64,000 bases of DNA, from contig NZ_SRLB01000008.1 of the NCBI RefSeq assembly GCF_004745635.1, forward strand, positions 1 through 64,000, read 5' to 3'. The position numbers were made by a program, and so were the translations under genes. Shown piece by piece: positions 46,155 through 57,080 of this stretch. The DNA is from Methylobacterium nonmethylotrophicum. Its GTDB lineage: Bacteria; Pseudomonadota; Alphaproteobacteria; Rhizobiales; Beijerinckiaceae. The notes beneath the pieces were generated by a model, which worked only from the letters and a program-made list of their open reading frames with translations, did not search any database and was not told the origin of the DNA. Within the stretch, counting starts at the first letter, position 1, and each line of letters opens with the position of its first letter.

Positions 46155-47035
46155 TGGCGGGCCGGGACCGCACCAACATGCCCCGTCCGAACACGCCCGG
46201 CACGGGCCGCCCGGCCTGGCCGGCGACGGAGCTCGGCGCCCGCACGGTGTCGGGCATCGTGCTCGGCCTCCTGGTGCTCGGCGCGACCCTCAACGGCGGC
46301 TGGATCTTCGCGGTGATCTGGTTCCTCGCCGGCCTCGCGGTCGTCGGCGAGTGGCTCGCCATCACCCGCACCGCACCCCACCGGCCGCTCCTGGCGCTCG
46401 CCGGCCTCGTCCTCGCCGGCGTGGTGGCGGGGGCGCGGCTCGCCGCTCCCCTCCCCTGGCTCCTCGGCGCCGTCGCGGCCGGCCTCGCCCTGCTGGCGCT
46501 CCTCGCCCGGCCGGCCGCGGGCCGGGTCTGGGCGCCGGCGAGCCTCGCCTGCGCGCTCGTCGTCGCGCTGGTGCCGGTCGCCTTGCGCGACGATCCCCGG
46601 ATCGGGCTCGCCGGCCCGCTCTGGCTATTCGGCGTGGTCTGGACCACCGACATCGCCGCCTACTTCACCGGCCGCGCCTTGGGCGGGCCGAAGCTGTGGC
46701 CGGCGGTGAGCCCCAAGAAGACCTGGTCGGGCTTCTGCGGCGGCCTCCTCGGGGCGACGATCGTCGGGGGCGCGGTCGCGACGGGCGCCCGCCATCTCGG
46801 CGCCACCGAGGCCCTGTCGCTGCCCTTAGCCTGCGCCCTCTCGGCGCTGGGCTCGGTGATGAGCCAGGGCGGCGACCTCGCCGAATCGGCCCTCAAGCGC
46901 GCCTACGGCGCCAAGGATTCCGGCCGCCTGATCCCGGGCCACGGCGGCGTGATGGACCGCCTCGACGGCTTCTTCGCCGCGGCCCTCCTCGCCGGCCTCC
47001 TGCTCGTCGGCCTCACTCTCAACGGATCGTCATGA
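46154..47035 (+). CDS. cdsA: phosphatidate cytidylyltransferase
   Basis: The 293-residue membrane enzyme makes CDP-diacylglycerol, the precursor of all glycerophospholipids. The signature SALKRAYGAKDSGRLIPGHGG..DRLD is fully present at the C-terminus, with about eight membrane segments before it. Its start overlaps the uppS stop and its stop overlaps the dxr ATG (ATGA). Confidence 0.95.
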   Translation: MAGRDRTNMPRPNTPGTGRPAWPATELGARTVSGIVLGLLVLGATLNGGWIFAVIWFLAGLAVVGEWLAITRTAPHRPLLALAGLVLAGVVAGARLAAPLPWLLGAVAAGLALLALLARPAAGRVWAPASLACALVVALVPVALRDDPRIGLAGPLWLFGVVWTTDIAAYFTGRALGGPKLWPAVSPKKTWSGFCGGLLGATIVGGAVATGARHLGATEALSLPLACALSALGSVMSQGGDLAESALKRAYGAKDSGRLIPGHGGVMDRLDGFFAAALLAGLLLVGLTLNGSS

Positions 47036-48195
47036 CCCTCACCGTCTCCGTCCTGGGCGCGACCGGCTCGATCGGGCGCTCGACCGCCGACCTGCTCGAC
47101 CAGCACCGGGACCGCTTTCGGGTCGGCGCCGTGGCGGGCGGCCGCGACGCGGTGGCGCTGGCCCGCGTCGCCCGGGAGCTGAACGCCGATTTCGCGGCGA
47201 TCGCCGACCCCGACGGTCTCCCGGCCCTGCGCGACGCGCTGTCGGGCTCCGGCATCGCCAGCGGCGCAGGCCCCTCGGCGGTGATCGAGGCGGCGACCCG
47301 GGACGCCGACCTCGTGGTCGCGGCAGTGAGCGGGGCGGCGGGCTTGAGCCCCACCTGCGCGGCGATCCGCCAGGGCCGCACGGTGGCGCTCGCCAACAAG
47401 GAGAGCCTGGTCTGCGCCGGCGACGCCTTCATGCGCGACGCCAGGACATACGGCGCACGCATCCTGCCGATGGATTCCGAGCACAACGCCCTCGCGCAAA
47501 GCATCGGCGAGGGCCGGATCGACGACATCACCCGGATGACCATCACGGCCTCGGGCGGGCCGTTCCGGACCGCGACCCGGGAGCGGATCGCCGCCGCCAC
47601 CGCCGCCGACGCCGCCGCCCACCCGACCTGGTCGATGGGCATGAAGATCAACATCGATTCGGCCACCCTGATGAACAAGGGGCTGGAGCTGATCGAGGCG
47701 CACCACCTGTTCGGGATCGAGGCGGAGCGCCTCGACGCCGTCGTCCATCCGCAATCGATCGTCCACGCCCTCGTCACCTGGCGCGACGGCGCCGTGACGG
47801 CCGGGCTCTACCTGCCGGACATGCGGGTGCCGATCGCTCACTGCCTGGGCCTCGGCGAGCGCCTGTCCATCGCCCGCGGCCGACCTCTCGACCTCGCGGC
47901 GACCGGCAGCCTCACCTTCGAGCGGCCGGACGAGGAGCGGTTCCCCTGCCTGCGCATCGCGAAGGGCGCGCTCGCCGCCGGCGGCGCGCAGCCGACCGTG
48001 ATGAACGCGGCCAACGAGATCGCGGTCGCGGCGTTCATCGCCGGCAAGATCGGCTTCTACGACATCGCCACCCTGGTCGAACGGGCCTGCGAGCACTTCG
48101 CGGCGCGCCTGAGGGAGGCGCCCGCCGATGTCGAGGAGGCGCTCGCGATCGACGCCGAGGTGCGCCGCTGGAGCGAGGCGGCGCTCGCGGCCTAG
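47032..48195 (+). CDS. dxr: DXP reductoisomerase
   Basis: The 387-residue enzyme converts 1-deoxy-D-xylulose 5-phosphate to MEP with NADPH, the second step of the pathway that ispG in this window later continues. NADPH motif VSVLGATGSIGRST at the start, substrate/metal region MDSEHNALAQSI, and MGMKINIDSATLMNKGLE are conserved. It is coupled to cdsA by a 4-bp overlap. Confidence 0.97.
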   Translation: MTLTVSVLGATGSIGRSTADLLDQHRDRFRVGAVAGGRDAVALARVARELNADFAAIADPDGLPALRDALSGSGIASGAGPSAVIEAATRDADLVVAAVSGAAGLSPTCAAIRQGRTVALANKESLVCAGDAFMRDARTYGARILPMDSEHNALAQSIGEGRIDDITRMTITASGGPFRTATRERIAAATAADAAAHPTWSMGMKINIDSATLMNKGLELIEAHHLFGIEAERLDAVVHPQSIVHALVTWRDGAVTAGLYLPDMRVPIAHCLGLGERLSIARGRPLDLAATGSLTFERPDEERFPCLRIAKGALAAGGAQPTVMNAANEIAVAAFIAGKIGFYDIATLVERACEHFAARLREAPADVEEALAIDAEVRRWSEAALAA

Positions 48196-48325
48196 ACCTC
48201 CCGCCGGGTTAACCCTCGGCCGAGTCGCGGTCTGTTCGCAGGCCGGCGGACCCTGTATGAATGAGGTCCGGCAAGGCGGCCGCGACGGGCCGAGGGAGAG
48301 CCCGCCGCGCCGCATCGAGGTGACC

Positions 48326-49486
48326 ATGGATCTGCTCAACGTCGTGGGTGGGGCGACGACGAACCTGCTCGGCTACATCGTGCCGTTCCTGTTCGTCCTC
48401 ACCGTCGTGGTCTTCATCCACGAGCTCGGCCACTTCCTGGTCGGGCGCTGGTGCGGCGTCGGGGTGACCAGCTTCTCGATCGGCTTCGGGCCCGAGATCG
48501 TCGGCTTCAACGACCGCCGCGGCACCCGCTGGAAGCTCTCGGCGATCCCGCTCGGCGGCTACGTCAAGTTCGTCGGCGACATGAACGGCGCCAGCGTGCC
48601 GGACCCGGACGCGATGGCGCGCCTGAACCCGTCCGACCGGGCGGTGAGCTTCCACGCCCAGAACGTCTGGAAGCGGGTCGCCATCGTGGCGGCGGGGCCG
48701 ATCGCCAACTTCCTCCTCGCCATCGCGGTCTTCGCCGGCGCGGTCTATGCCACCGGCCGCTACGAGGTGGCGCCCCGGGTCTCGGCGGTGCAGCCCGGCA
48801 GCGCCGCCGAGCGCGCCGGCTTCCAGCCCGGCGACGTGGTGCTGACGATCAACGGCAGCGCGATCCACAACTTCGCCGACATGCAGCGCACCGTCTCGGG
48901 CGCCGCCGGCGATGCGCTCGCCTTCACGGTCGATCGCGGCGGCGTCACCACGCCGCTCACCGCCACGCCGGACACCTTCGAGGAGAAGACCCCGTTCGGC
49001 ACCCAGCGGATCGGGCGGCTCGGCATCCAGGGACCGCGCGACGCCGCCGAGGTCAAGCTCGTGCGCTACGGCGCGCTCGATTCGCTGAAGATCGGGGTCA
49101 CCGAGACCTACTTCGTGGTCGACCGCACCTTCAACTACATCGGCAAGCTGATCACCGGCCGCGAATCGGCCGACCAGCTCTCGGGCCCGATGGGCATCGC
49201 CCGGGTCTCGGGACAGGCCGCGAAGGTCGGGGGCATGGGCGCCCTGGTCGGCCTGATCGCGGTGCTGTCGGTCTCGATCGGGCTGATCAACCTGTTTCCC
49301 GTCCCGATGCTCGACGGCGGCCACCTCATGTTCTACGCCGTCGAGATCGTGCGCGGCCGGCCCTTGAGCGAGCGGGCGCAGGAGATCGGCTTCCGCATCG
49401 GCCTCGCGCTCGTGCTGATGCTGATGCTGTTCGCGACCTGGAACGACATCCTGCATATCGGCGCCTCGTTCAACCGCGGCACCTGA
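48326..49486 (+). CDS. rseP: RIP metalloprotease RseP
   Basis: The 386-residue inner-membrane site-2 protease cleaves membrane-embedded anti-sigma factors and remnant signal peptides. Zinc site HELGH is at residues 32-36, the third ligand in MLDGGH near 323-328, and one PDZ domain (about 125-200) with PGSAAERAGFQPGD is seen; E. coli RseP has two. Typical alphaproteobacterial form. It lies between dxr and bamA. Confidence 0.94.
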   Translation: MDLLNVVGGATTNLLGYIVPFLFVLTVVVFIHELGHFLVGRWCGVGVTSFSIGFGPEIVGFNDRRGTRWKLSAIPLGGYVKFVGDMNGASVPDPDAMARLNPSDRAVSFHAQNVWKRVAIVAAGPIANFLLAIAVFAGAVYATGRYEVAPRVSAVQPGSAAERAGFQPGDVVLTINGSAIHNFADMQRTVSGAAGDALAFTVDRGGVTTPLTATPDTFEEKTPFGTQRIGRLGIQGPRDAAEVKLVRYGALDSLKIGVTETYFVVDRTFNYIGKLITGRESADQLSGPMGIARVSGQAAKVGGMGALVGLIAVLSVSIGLINLFPVPMLDGGHLMFYAVEIVRGRPLSERAQEIGFRIGLALVLMLMLFATWNDILHIGASFNRGT

Positions 49487-49818
49487 GGCGGGGCGCGCTC
49501 CTGCTTGGGGACCGTTCGCCGGAGGCGGGCGGTCCTTCGCCGATTCCAGCCAATTTTCCTAAAATTTGTTCCATTCCGGGGCGTCCGCCCCGGCGTGCGA
49601 TTCACCCTGCGCTGACCCTGCGGCGTGAAAAGCTTGGCCGCAGCCCGTGACAGGAAGGCCACGTCTGGGCAAAATCCCGGTCGGCTGGGAGCGTGGCGTT
49701 TGCTTCGCCAGGGAATCCCGATAGAAGCGGACTAGGACCAGGGGACCTTCGCCCCTCGCGAGAGGGCGTTCGTCTGCGGGTGCAAACCCGTGCCGACAAA
49801 AATGAGACGGGCCATTTG
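49487..49818. other. gap between rseP and bamA
   Basis: The 332-bp gap begins with the rseP terminator. Further on is a GC/AT mixed stretch around 49540-49575 (AATTTTCCTAAAATTTG) that is the only AT-rich part, and TTGCTT...TAGAAG near 49699-49726 as a weak promoter candidate for bamA. No gene is supported. Confidence 0.4.
49509..49537 (+). terminator. terminator after rseP
   Basis: Twelve pairs (GGACCGTTCGCC with GGCGGGCGGTCC, two G-T pairs) with loop GGA form a stable hairpin 22 bp past the rseP stop, followed by TT. Confidence 0.7.
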
Positions 49819-52356
49819 ATGATGTCGATGACGGGTAAGCGCCGGCGTGCGTCGGTGAAGGGCGCCATTGTCATGGCCGCCACCATCGCCGCCAGCGGCA
49901 GCGCCTTCGCGCAGCAGATCGTCGTTCAGGGCAACAGCCGGATTGACGCGGAGACCGTCCGTTCCTACGTGGTCGGGGTGTCGCCCGAGGAGGGCCGCCG
50001 CAACCTGATCGCCAGCGGCATGTTCTCGGACGTGCGGGTGTCGCATTCGGGCGGGCGCATCATCGTCTCGGTGCGCGAGAACAACACGATCAACCGGGTC
50101 GTCTTCGAGGGCAACAAGAAGGTCGAGAAGGGCACGCTCGAGAGCATCGTCGAGTCGAAGTCCCGCGGCCCCTACAGCCAGGCGACCGTGAATTCCGACC
50201 TCGAGCGTATCCGCGAGGTCTATCGCCGCGCCGGCCGCGGCCTGGCCAAGGTCACGGTCCGCACCGTCGACCTGCCGAACGGCCGCGTCGACGTGGTCTA
50301 CACCGTCGACGAGGGCGACAAGACCGGCGTCAAGGAGATCCGCTTCGTCGGCAACCAGGTCTACTCGGACGGCCGGCTGCGGGACCTGATGACGCTGTCG
50401 GAGATGAACCTCCTCAGCTTCGTCAAGACCTCGGACGTCTACGACCCCGACCGGCTCGCCAACGACCTCGACCTGATCCGGCGCTACTACCTGAAGAACG
50501 GCTATGCCGACTTCCGGGTCGCCTCGGCGGATGCCCGCTTCGACGACGCCGCCGGCGGCTGGATCATCACCATCACGGTCGAGGAAGGCCAGCAGTACCG
50601 CGTCGGCGCGGTCTCGGTCGATTCGCGCATCCCGGGCGTCGACGGCACCGTGCTGCGCGACGAGCTGCGCACCGGCGTCGGCGACGTCTACAACGCCGAG
50701 GACGTCGAGAAGACGCTGACCGGCGTCACCACCTCGGTGGCCCGCGCCGGACATCCCTTCGCCCAGGTCCGCCCGACCGGCGAGCGCGACCGCGCCACCG
50801 GCACCGTCGCCCTCGGCTACATCGTCGAGGACGGCCCGAAGGTCTACATCGAGCGCATCAACGTCCGCGGCAACACCCGCACCCGCGACTACGTCGTGCG
50901 GCGCGAGCTCGACCTCACCGAGGGCGACGCCTACAACCGCGTCCTGGTCGACCGGGCCGAGCGGCGCCTGAACGGGCTGGGCTTCTTCAAGAAGGTGCGG
51001 TTCTCCAACGAGCCCGGCTCGGCCCCCGACCGGGTGATCGTGAACATCGACGTCGAGGATCAACCGACCGGCTCGTTCTCGGTCGCCGGCGGCTACTCGA
51101 CGGCGGACGGGATCATCGGCGAGGTCTCGGTCTCGGAATCGAACTTCCTCGGCCGCGGCCAGTACGTCCGCCTCGCCGGCACCGCCGGCCAGTACACCCG
51201 CGGCGTCGACTTCTCGTTCACCGAGCCGTACTTCCTCGGCTACCGCCTGGCCGCCGGATTCGACGTCTTCAACAAGTACAGCGACCAGACCCGCTACTCG
51301 CGCTACGTGACCGACGTGGTCGGCGGCCAGCTCCGCCTCGGCCTGCCGATCACCGAGGAGTTCGGCATCACGCTGCGCTACTCGATCTACAACACCGACC
51401 TGAAGATCCCGAACACGCTCAAGCGGCCGTACAACGACTGCTCGATCCCGATCCCGGGCTACACCGCCACCTACGATCCGGGCACGATCATCAACGGCCA
51501 GAACGTCGGCGGCTTGGCGAAGTATCCGAACTGCGCCTATGACGGCGAGGCCTCGATCGCCCTCAAGGAGGCAGTCGGGTCGACCCTGACCTCGCTCGCC
51601 GGCGTCACCCTGGCCTACTCGACCCTCGACAACCTGCAGTTGCCGCGCAACGGCTTCTACGGCGAGGTGAAGCCCGAATATGCCGGCATCGGCGGCGACT
51701 CGAAGTTCTTCCGCGTCACCGGCGAGGCCCGCTACTACAAGGAGCTGTGGGAGGACGTCGTCGGCTTCGTGAAGTTCCAGGGCGGCCACGTCCTGCCGAC
51801 CGAGGGCAACACGCTCCGCGTCACCGACCAGTTCTTCCTCGGCCCGTCGCTGGTGCGCGGCTTCGCGCCGAACGGCATCGGCCCGCGCGACGTCGGGTCG
51901 GGCGACGCCCGGTCGAACGCGGTCGGCGGCACGACCTATGTCGGCGCCTCGGTCGAGGTGCAGTTCCCGATCTGGGGCCTTCCCCGCGACCTCGGCCTGA
52001 AGGGCGCGCTGTTCGCCGATGCCGGCACGCTGTTCGGCTACAAGGGCCGCCGCGCCTTCGACGTCAACGGCGACGGCTTCATCAACGGCTACAGCGCCAC
52101 GGGCTGCAACTTCAGCGCCTATAGCATCGGCGTCGAGCCGGAATGCGTGAACGTGCGCGACAAGCAGACGATCCGCTCGTCGATCGGCGCCTCGATCCTG
52201 TGGAACTCGCCGCTCGGCCCGATCCGCTTCGACTACGCCTATGCCCTCTCCAAGGACGAGGGCCAGAAGGTGTACGGCCCGGACGGCACGTTCTTCGGCA
52301 AGGTCGGCAAGGACCAGACGCAGGCCTTCCGCTTCTCGGGCGGCTCGCGCTTCTAA
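49819..52356 (+). CDS. bamA: outer membrane assembly factor BamA
   Basis: The 845-residue precursor has a signal peptide (cleavage after AFA, about 32), five POTRA domains (about 33-420) and a C-terminal 16-strand beta-barrel ending in aromatic FSGGSRF. The loop-6 motif VRGF is present (LVRGFAPNG). It inserts beta-barrel proteins. The first POTRA is six to eight residues shorter than usual between YVVGVSPEE and [10 protein letters not shown]. The adjacent ATG pair at 49819/49822 leaves the start uncertain by one codon. Confidence 0.95.
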   Translation: MMSMTGKRRRASVKGAIVMAATIAASGSAFAQQIVVQGNSRIDAETVRSYVVGVSPEEGRRNLIASGMFSDVRVSHSGGRIIVSVRENNTINRVVFEGNKKVEKGTLESIVESKSRGPYSQATVNSDLERIREVYRRAGRGLAKVTVRTVDLPNGRVDVVYTVDEGDKTGVKEIRFVGNQVYSDGRLRDLMTLSEMNLLSFVKTSDVYDPDRLANDLDLIRRYYLKNGYADFRVASADARFDDAAGGWIITITVEEGQQYRVGAVSVDSRIPGVDGTVLRDELRTGVGDVYNAEDVEKTLTGVTTSVARAGHPFAQVRPTGERDRATGTVALGYIVEDGPKVYIERINVRGNTRTRDYVVRRELDLTEGDAYNRVLVDRAERRLNGLGFFKKVRFSNEPGSAPDRVIVNIDVEDQPTGSFSVAGGYSTADGIIGEVSVSESNFLGRGQYVRLAGTAGQYTRGVDFSFTEPYFLGYRLAAGFDVFNKYSDQTRYSRYVTDVVGGQLRLGLPITEEFGITLRYSIYNTDLKIPNTLKRPYNDCSIPIPGYTATYDPGTIINGQNVGGLAKYPNCAYDGEASIALKEAVGSTLTSLAGVTLAYSTLDNLQLPRNGFYGEVKPEYAGIGGDSKFFRVTGEARYYKELWEDVVGFVKFQGGHVLPTEGNTLRVTDQFFLGPSLVRGFAPNGIGPRDVGSGDARSNAVGGTTYVGASVEVQFPIWGLPRDLGLKGALFADAGTLFGYKGRRAFDVNGDGFINGYSATGCNFSAYSIGVEPECVNVRDKQTIRSSIGASILWNSPLGPIRFDYAYALSKDEGQKVYGPDGTFFGKVGKDQTQAFRFSGGSRF

Positions 52357-52387
52357 GACCAGGGGGCGCTCGCCCCCTCCTCCATCG

Positions 52388-52416
52388 ACGGCCGCGGGAT
52401 CGCCCGCGGCCGTTTT
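52388..52416 (+). terminator. rho-independent terminator after bamA
   Basis: Perfect 11-bp arms ACGGCCGCGGG/CCCGCGGCCGT with a 4-base loop are followed by TTT, 32 bp past the bamA stop. Confidence 0.9.
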
Positions 52417-52507
52417 CGTTTGTGCCCCTCCGCGCAACCCGCTAGTCCGGGCGCCCTCCCCTCCGCGGGCCGTGTCATGGCCCGGCGGGCCCCAGCGGAT
52501 GCGCGTG

Positions 52508-53563
52508 ATGTCGGAACCGGTCTTCTTCCCCCTCGCGGGCCCCGTCTCGTTGCGCGAGGTCGCGGCGCTCTCCGGCGCGGCCCTGCCGCCGGAGGCCGAC
52601 GGCGAGGCGGTGATCCGCGCGGCGAGCCCCCTCGAGAGCGCCGGGCCCGACGACCTCGCCTACATGGACAATGCCAAGTACGCCGAGGCGCTGACGGCGA
52701 CCCGGGCCCGCGCCTGCCTGGTCTCGCCGCGCTTCGCCGCCCGGGTGCCCGCCGGTACGATCGCGCTGGTGACGCCCCAGCCCTATCGCGGCTTCGCGAA
52801 GGTGCTGGCCCGCCTGTTCCCGAGCGCGGCGCGCCCGACCTCGCTCTTTGCCGCCACCGGCATCTCCCCGGGCTCCTTCGTCCATCCGAGCGCCCGGCTC
52901 GAGCCCGGCGTGGTGGTCGATCCCGGCGTGCTGATCGGCCCCGGGGCCGAGATCGGCACCGAGACGGTGCTGGCGGCGGGCTGCGTCGTCGGGCCGGGGG
53001 TGCGGATCGGGCGGGGCTGCGCCATCGGCCCGGGCGCCTCGGTGCTGCACGCCTTCCTGGGCAACCGGGTGATCGTCCATGGCGGCGCCCGGATCGGCCA
53101 GGACGGGTTCGGCTTCGCCATGGGGCCGGGCGGCCACCTCAAGGTGCCGCAGGTCGGTCGGGTCATCATCCAGGACGACGTCGAGATCGGCGCCAACACC
53201 ACGATCGACCGCGGCGCCAGCCGCGACACCGTGGTGGGCGAGGGCACCAAGATCGACAACCTGGTGCAGATCGCCCACAACGTCGTCATCGGCCGCCACT
53301 GCGTGATCGTCGCCCAGGTCGGCATCTCGGGCTCGACCACGCTCGAGGACTACGTCGTGCTCGGCGGACAGGTCGGGGTGGTGGGCCACCTGCGCATCGG
53401 CATGGGCGCCCAGATCGCCGGATCGAGCAACGTCAACAAGGACGTGCCGGCGGGCGCGCGCTGGGGCGGCACCCCGGCGAAGCCCGTGCGCGAGTGGTTC
53501 CGCGAGATGACGACGCTCAAGAAGCTCGCCGCGCGCGGCCGCGACGAGGCCGGCGAGGGCTGA
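52508..53563 (+). CDS. lpxD: UDP-3-O-acyl-GlcN N-acyltransferase
   Basis: The 351-residue enzyme adds the second acyl chain to UDP-glucosamine in lipid A synthesis. The N-terminal uridine-binding domain (about 1-110, with a Phe/Tyr pocket) precedes hexapeptide repeats forming a left-handed beta-helix, including the catalytic His region [12 protein letters not shown] 52508 is preferred; ATG 52499 adds three residues. It starts a new unit after the bamA terminator. Confidence 0.95.
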   Translation: MSEPVFFPLAGPVSLREVAALSGAALPPEADGEAVIRAASPLESAGPDDLAYMDNAKYAEALTATRARACLVSPRFAARVPAGTIALVTPQPYRGFAKVLARLFPSAARPTSLFAATGISPGSFVHPSARLEPGVVVDPGVLIGPGAEIGTETVLAAGCVVGPGVRIGRGCAIGPGASVLHAFLGNRVIVHGGARIGQDGFGFAMGPGGHLKVPQVGRVIIQDDVEIGANTTIDRGASRDTVVGEGTKIDNLVQIAHNVVIGRHCVIVAQVGISGSTTLEDYVVLGGQVGVVGHLRIGMGAQIAGSSNVNKDVPAGARWGGTPAKPVREWFREMTTLKKLAARGRDEAGEG

Positions 53564-53705
53564 AGGCGCGCGGAGCGCGCCTGCCGCGCTCCCGCCGCAA
53601 AAGGCTTGCATCCGCGCGTCTTCTCGCCAAAGACGACGCACCGTCGACGCGACCGGATCGCACCGGTCCGGCGGCCATGAAGCAGCCATGAGGGAGCCTG
53701 ACACC

Positions 53706-54170
53706 ATGACCGAGATGCCTGCCGAGCTGGGTACGGCCGACATCCTGCGGGTGATGGAGCTCCTGCCCCACCGCTACCCGTTCCTGATGATCGACAAGAT
53801 CGTGCAGATCGACCGGGACGAGAGCTGCATCGGCATCAAGAACGTCACGATCAACGAGCCGCACTTCACCGGCCACTTCCCGGCCGCCCCGGTCTTCCCG
53901 GGCGTGCTCCTGATCGAGGGCATGGCCCAGACCGCCGGCGCGATCTGCTGCGCCCACAAGCTCAAGGGCGACGCCAAGCCGAGCAAGGTCTTCTTCATGA
54001 CCATCGACAAGGCGAAGTTCCGCAAGCCGGTGGTGCCGGGCGACGTGGTCGAGTACCACATGCGCAAGACGAGCAACCGCCGCTTCATGTGGTGGTTCAA
54101 GGGCGAGGCCAAGGTCAACGGCACGCTGGTCGCCGAGGCCGAGATCGGTGCCATGCTGGTGACCGAATGA
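53706..54170 (+). CDS. fabZ: 3-hydroxyacyl-ACP dehydratase FabZ
   Basis: The 154-residue hot-dog enzyme dehydrates beta-hydroxyacyl-ACP in fatty acid elongation. The catalytic His and pattern [14 protein letters not shown] are present. GGGAG precedes ATG 53706; ATG 53688 adds six residues. Its TGA overlaps the lpxA ATG. The dehydratase competes with lpxA/lpxD for the same hydroxyacyl-ACP pool, which explains this conserved linkage. Confidence 0.95.
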   Translation: MTEMPAELGTADILRVMELLPHRYPFLMIDKIVQIDRDESCIGIKNVTINEPHFTGHFPAAPVFPGVLLIEGMAQTAGAICCAHKLKGDAKPSKVFFMTIDKAKFRKPVVPGDVVEYHMRKTSNRRFMWWFKGEAKVNGTLVAEAEIGAMLVTE

Positions 54171-55000
54171 GCGAGATCCAGACGAGCGAGGGTGCGGAGA
54201 CCCGCATCCACCCGAGTGCGGTCGTCGAGGACGGCGCGGTCCTCGGCGCCGGCGTCGAGGTCGGGCCGTTCTGCCATGTCGGGCCGCAGGTCGTGCTCGG
54301 TGACGGCGTCCGGCTCGTCAGCCACGTCGCGGTGGCGGGGCGCACCACGGTCGGGCCGCGCACCCGGATCTACCCGTTCGCGTCGATCGGCCACCCGCCG
54401 CAGGACCTGAAGTATCGCGGCGAGGACTCGACGCTCACGGTCGGCGCCGACTGCCAGATCCGCGAGGGCGTGACGATGAATCCCGGCACCGCCGGCGGCG
54501 GCCTCGCCACGGTGGTGGGCGACGGGTGCGCGTTCCTCGCCAACAGCCATGTCGGCCACGATTGCCGGGTCGGCAACCACGTCGTGTTCTCCAACAACGT
54601 GATGCTGGCCGGCCATTGCCAGGTCGGCGACTACGCGATCCTCGGCGGCGGCGCCGCGGTGATCCAGTTCGCCCGGGTCGGTCCGCACGCTTTCGTGGGC
54701 GGGCTCTCGGGGCTCGAGAACGACCTCATTCCCTACGGGATGGCTGTGGGCAACCGCGCCCACCTGTCGGGGCTCAACATCATCGGGCTGCAGCGCCGCG
54801 GCTTCTCGCGCGAGGAGATCCACGCCCTGCGCCGCGCCTATCGCCTGCTCTTCGCCCTCGAGGGCACCCTGATGGAGCGGGTCGAGGACGTGGCGGCGGA
54901 GTTCGACCAGCATCCGATCGTGCAGGAGATCCTGGCCTTCATCCGCGAGGGCGGCAAGCGCTCGGTCTGCACGCCGCGCGAGGCGCCGGGGGCCGCCTGA
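54167..55000 (+). CDS. lpxA: UDP-GlcNAc 3-O-acyltransferase
   Basis: The 277-residue enzyme catalyses the first, reversible acylation of lipid A synthesis. The hexapeptide beta-helix has the catalytic His in [10 protein letters not shown] and the substrate region [14 protein letters not shown]; the C-terminal helices are typical. It overlaps fabZ by 4 bp. Confidence 0.96.
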   Translation: MSEIQTSEGAETRIHPSAVVEDGAVLGAGVEVGPFCHVGPQVVLGDGVRLVSHVAVAGRTTVGPRTRIYPFASIGHPPQDLKYRGEDSTLTVGADCQIREGVTMNPGTAGGGLATVVGDGCAFLANSHVGHDCRVGNHVVFSNNVMLAGHCQVGDYAILGGGAAVIQFARVGPHAFVGGLSGLENDLIPYGMAVGNRAHLSGLNIIGLQRRGFSREEIHALRRAYRLLFALEGTLMERVEDVAAEFDQHPIVQEILAFIREGGKRSVCTPREAPGAA

Positions 55001-55013
55001 TGTGCGCGGCGTG

Positions 55014-55907
55014 ATGGAAGCCGCGGCGGCGACAACCGCGCCGGCCCCGAGCCCGGCGGGCCCGGTCGCGATCGTGGCCGGGGCCGGGCGGCTGCCGCTC
55101 CTCATCGCCGCCGCCCTCGAGCGGGCCGGGCGCTCCTGCCGCGTGCTGGCGATCCGGGGCTTCGCCGATCCGGCGACCCGGCGGCGGGCCGATGCCACGG
55201 TCGACCTCCTCGACGTGCGCGGCGCCCTCGAGACCTTGAGCGCCTGGACGCCCGCCGGGGTGACGCTGGCCGGCGCCGTGGCGCGGCCGAGCCCGGCCGC
55301 CCTCCTCAACACGCTCGCCGCCTACCGCAACCGCGAGGCCCTGCGCTCGCTCGCCTCGGGCGGCGACGACCACCTGCTGCGCGGCGTCCTCGCCCTCCTG
55401 GAGGAGCACGGGCTGCCGGTGCTCGGCGTGCGCGAGCTCGCGCCGAACCTGATGGCGCCGGCCGGCCGCTTCGGCGCCCTCGTGCCCGACGAGACGGCGC
55501 AAGGCTCGGTCGCGGCCGGCCGCGCCCTCCTCGCCAGCCTGTCGCCGCACGATGTCGGACAGGCCGCCGTGGTGGCGGGCCGGCGGGTGCTGGCGGTCGA
55601 GGGGCCGGAGGGCACCGACCGGATGCTCGCCCGGGCCCGGGCGCTCGCCCGGCGCCCCCTGGGCTTCGGCCGCCCGCCCGCCGGGATGGTGCTGGTGAAG
55701 CTGCCCAAGGACGGCCAGGACCTGCGCGTCGACCTGCCGGCGATCGGCCCGCGCACGGTCAAGCGCGCCGCGGAGGCCGGCTGCACCGGCCTCGCGGTCG
55801 GGGCCGGCGACACCCTGGTCCTCGACCGGCCCGAGACGGTGGCGCTCGCCGACCGGCTCGGCCTCTTCCTCCTCGGCCTGACGCCCGATCCGGAGCCGAA
55901 CGCGTGA
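55014..55907 (+). CDS. lpxI: UDP-2,3-diacylglucosamine pyrophosphatase LpxI
   Basis: The 297-residue protein is the LpxI (DUF1009) type, which replaces LpxH in alphaproteobacteria and releases lipid X. Conserved features: VAIVAGAGRLPLLIA at the start, KGGDDHLLRG-like SGGDDHLLRG, and the C-terminal VGAGDTLVLDRPE. ATG 55014 is used; GTG 55002 is possible. Its TGA overlaps the GTG of lpxB. Confidence 0.92.
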   Translation: MEAAAATTAPAPSPAGPVAIVAGAGRLPLLIAAALERAGRSCRVLAIRGFADPATRRRADATVDLLDVRGALETLSAWTPAGVTLAGAVARPSPAALLNTLAAYRNREALRSLASGGDDHLLRGVLALLEEHGLPVLGVRELAPNLMAPAGRFGALVPDETAQGSVAAGRALLASLSPHDVGQAAVVAGRRVLAVEGPEGTDRMLARARALARRPLGFGRPPAGMVLVKLPKDGQDLRVDLPAIGPRTVKRAAEAGCTGLAVGAGDTLVLDRPETVALADRLGLFLLGLTPDPEPNA

Positions 55908-57076
55908 GCGAGCGTCCCCTCACGATCTGGCTGGTGGCCGGGGAGGAATCCGGCGACCAGCTCGGCGCCAAGCTGATCCGCGCGCTGCGCGCCGTCTCGG
56001 ACCGCCCCCTGGCGCTCGCCGGCGTCGGCGGCGACGCCATGGCGGCGGAGGGGATGGCCTCGCTGTTTCCCCTCGAGGACGTGGCGGTGATCGGCTACCT
56101 CGCGGTGGCGGCGCGGATCCGCCTGCTGATGCGGCGCATCCGCCAGACCGTGCGGGCCTGCGTGGCGGCCCGTCCGGACGTGCTGGTCATCATCGACAGC
56201 CCGGGCTTCACCCACGCGGTGGCGAGCCGGGTCCGCCGGCAGCTGCCGGACCTGGCGGTGGTCGACTATGTCAGCCCGAGCGTCTGGGCCTGGCGCCCGT
56301 GGCGGGCGAAGACCATGCGGGGCTATATCGACCACGTGCTGGCCCTGCTGCCCTTCGAGCCGGACGCCCACCGGCGCCTCAATGGTCCGGCCTGCACCTA
56401 TGTCGGCCACCCGCTGATCGAGCGCCTGGGCGAGCTGCGGCCGGGCCCCGCCGAGGCCGAGGCGCGGCAGGCCCCCTCCCCCGTCCTCGCCGTGCTGCCG
56501 GGCTCCCGCCGCTCCGAGATCGAGCGGCTGATGCCGATCTTCGGCGCCGCCCTGGCGCAGGTGCGGGCGCGCGGCCATGCCTTCACGGTCGAGCTGCCGG
56601 CGGTGGCGCGCCACCGCGCCCTGATCGAGCGCCTCGCCGGTTCCTGGCCGGTGCCCCCGCGCCTGATCGACGGCGAGGCCGACAAGCTCGCGACCTTCCG
56701 GCGGGCGCGGGCGGCGCTCGCCGCCTCCGGCACCGTGACGCTGGAGCTGGCGCTGGCCGGCGTGCCCATGGTGGTGGCCTACCAGGTGCCGAAGATCGAG
56801 GAGGTGATCGTGCGCCGCCTGATCCAGGTGCCGACGATCGTGCTGCCGAACCTGATCCTGGGCGAGAACGCCATCCCCGAGCTGATCCAGTCCGACTGCA
56901 CGCCGGAGCGCCTGGCGGCGGCGCTCGGCCCCCTCCTGCCCGAGGGCCCGGCCCGAGCGGCGCAGGACGCGGCGCTCGCCCGCCTCGACGCCGCGATGCG
57001 GCTGCCCGACGGCGACGATCCGAGCCGCAGCGCCGCCCGGATCGTGCTGGCGGCGGGACGGGGCCGGACGGCGTGA
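55904..57076 (+). CDS. lpxB: lipid A disaccharide synthase
   Basis: The 390-residue glycosyltransferase couples UDP-diacylglucosamine with lipid X. Signature positions: WLVAGEESGDQLGA, YVSPSVWAWRPWRAK and LPGSRRSEIERLMP, TLELALAGVPMVVAYQ. GTG 55904 overlaps the lpxI stop as GTGA. It ends the lipid A cluster and converges on an aldo/keto reductase gene 4 bp away. Confidence 0.95.
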   Translation: MSERPLTIWLVAGEESGDQLGAKLIRALRAVSDRPLALAGVGGDAMAAEGMASLFPLEDVAVIGYLAVAARIRLLMRRIRQTVRACVAARPDVLVIIDSPGFTHAVASRVRRQLPDLAVVDYVSPSVWAWRPWRAKTMRGYIDHVLALLPFEPDAHRRLNGPACTYVGHPLIERLGELRPGPAEAEARQAPSPVLAVLPGSRRSEIERLMPIFGAALAQVRARGHAFTVELPAVARHRALIERLAGSWPVPPRLIDGEADKLATFRRARAALAASGTVTLELALAGVPMVVAYQVPKIEEVIVRRLIQVPTIVLPNLILGENAIPELIQSDCTPERLAAALGPLLPEGPARAAQDAALARLDAAMRLPDGDDPSRSAARIVLAAGRGRTA

Positions 57077-57080
57077 CCGC

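Noticed and set aside
49732..52437. A 901-codon minus-strand open frame opposite bamA
   Set aside because: It mirrors the codon bias of bamA on the other strand and lacks any motif.
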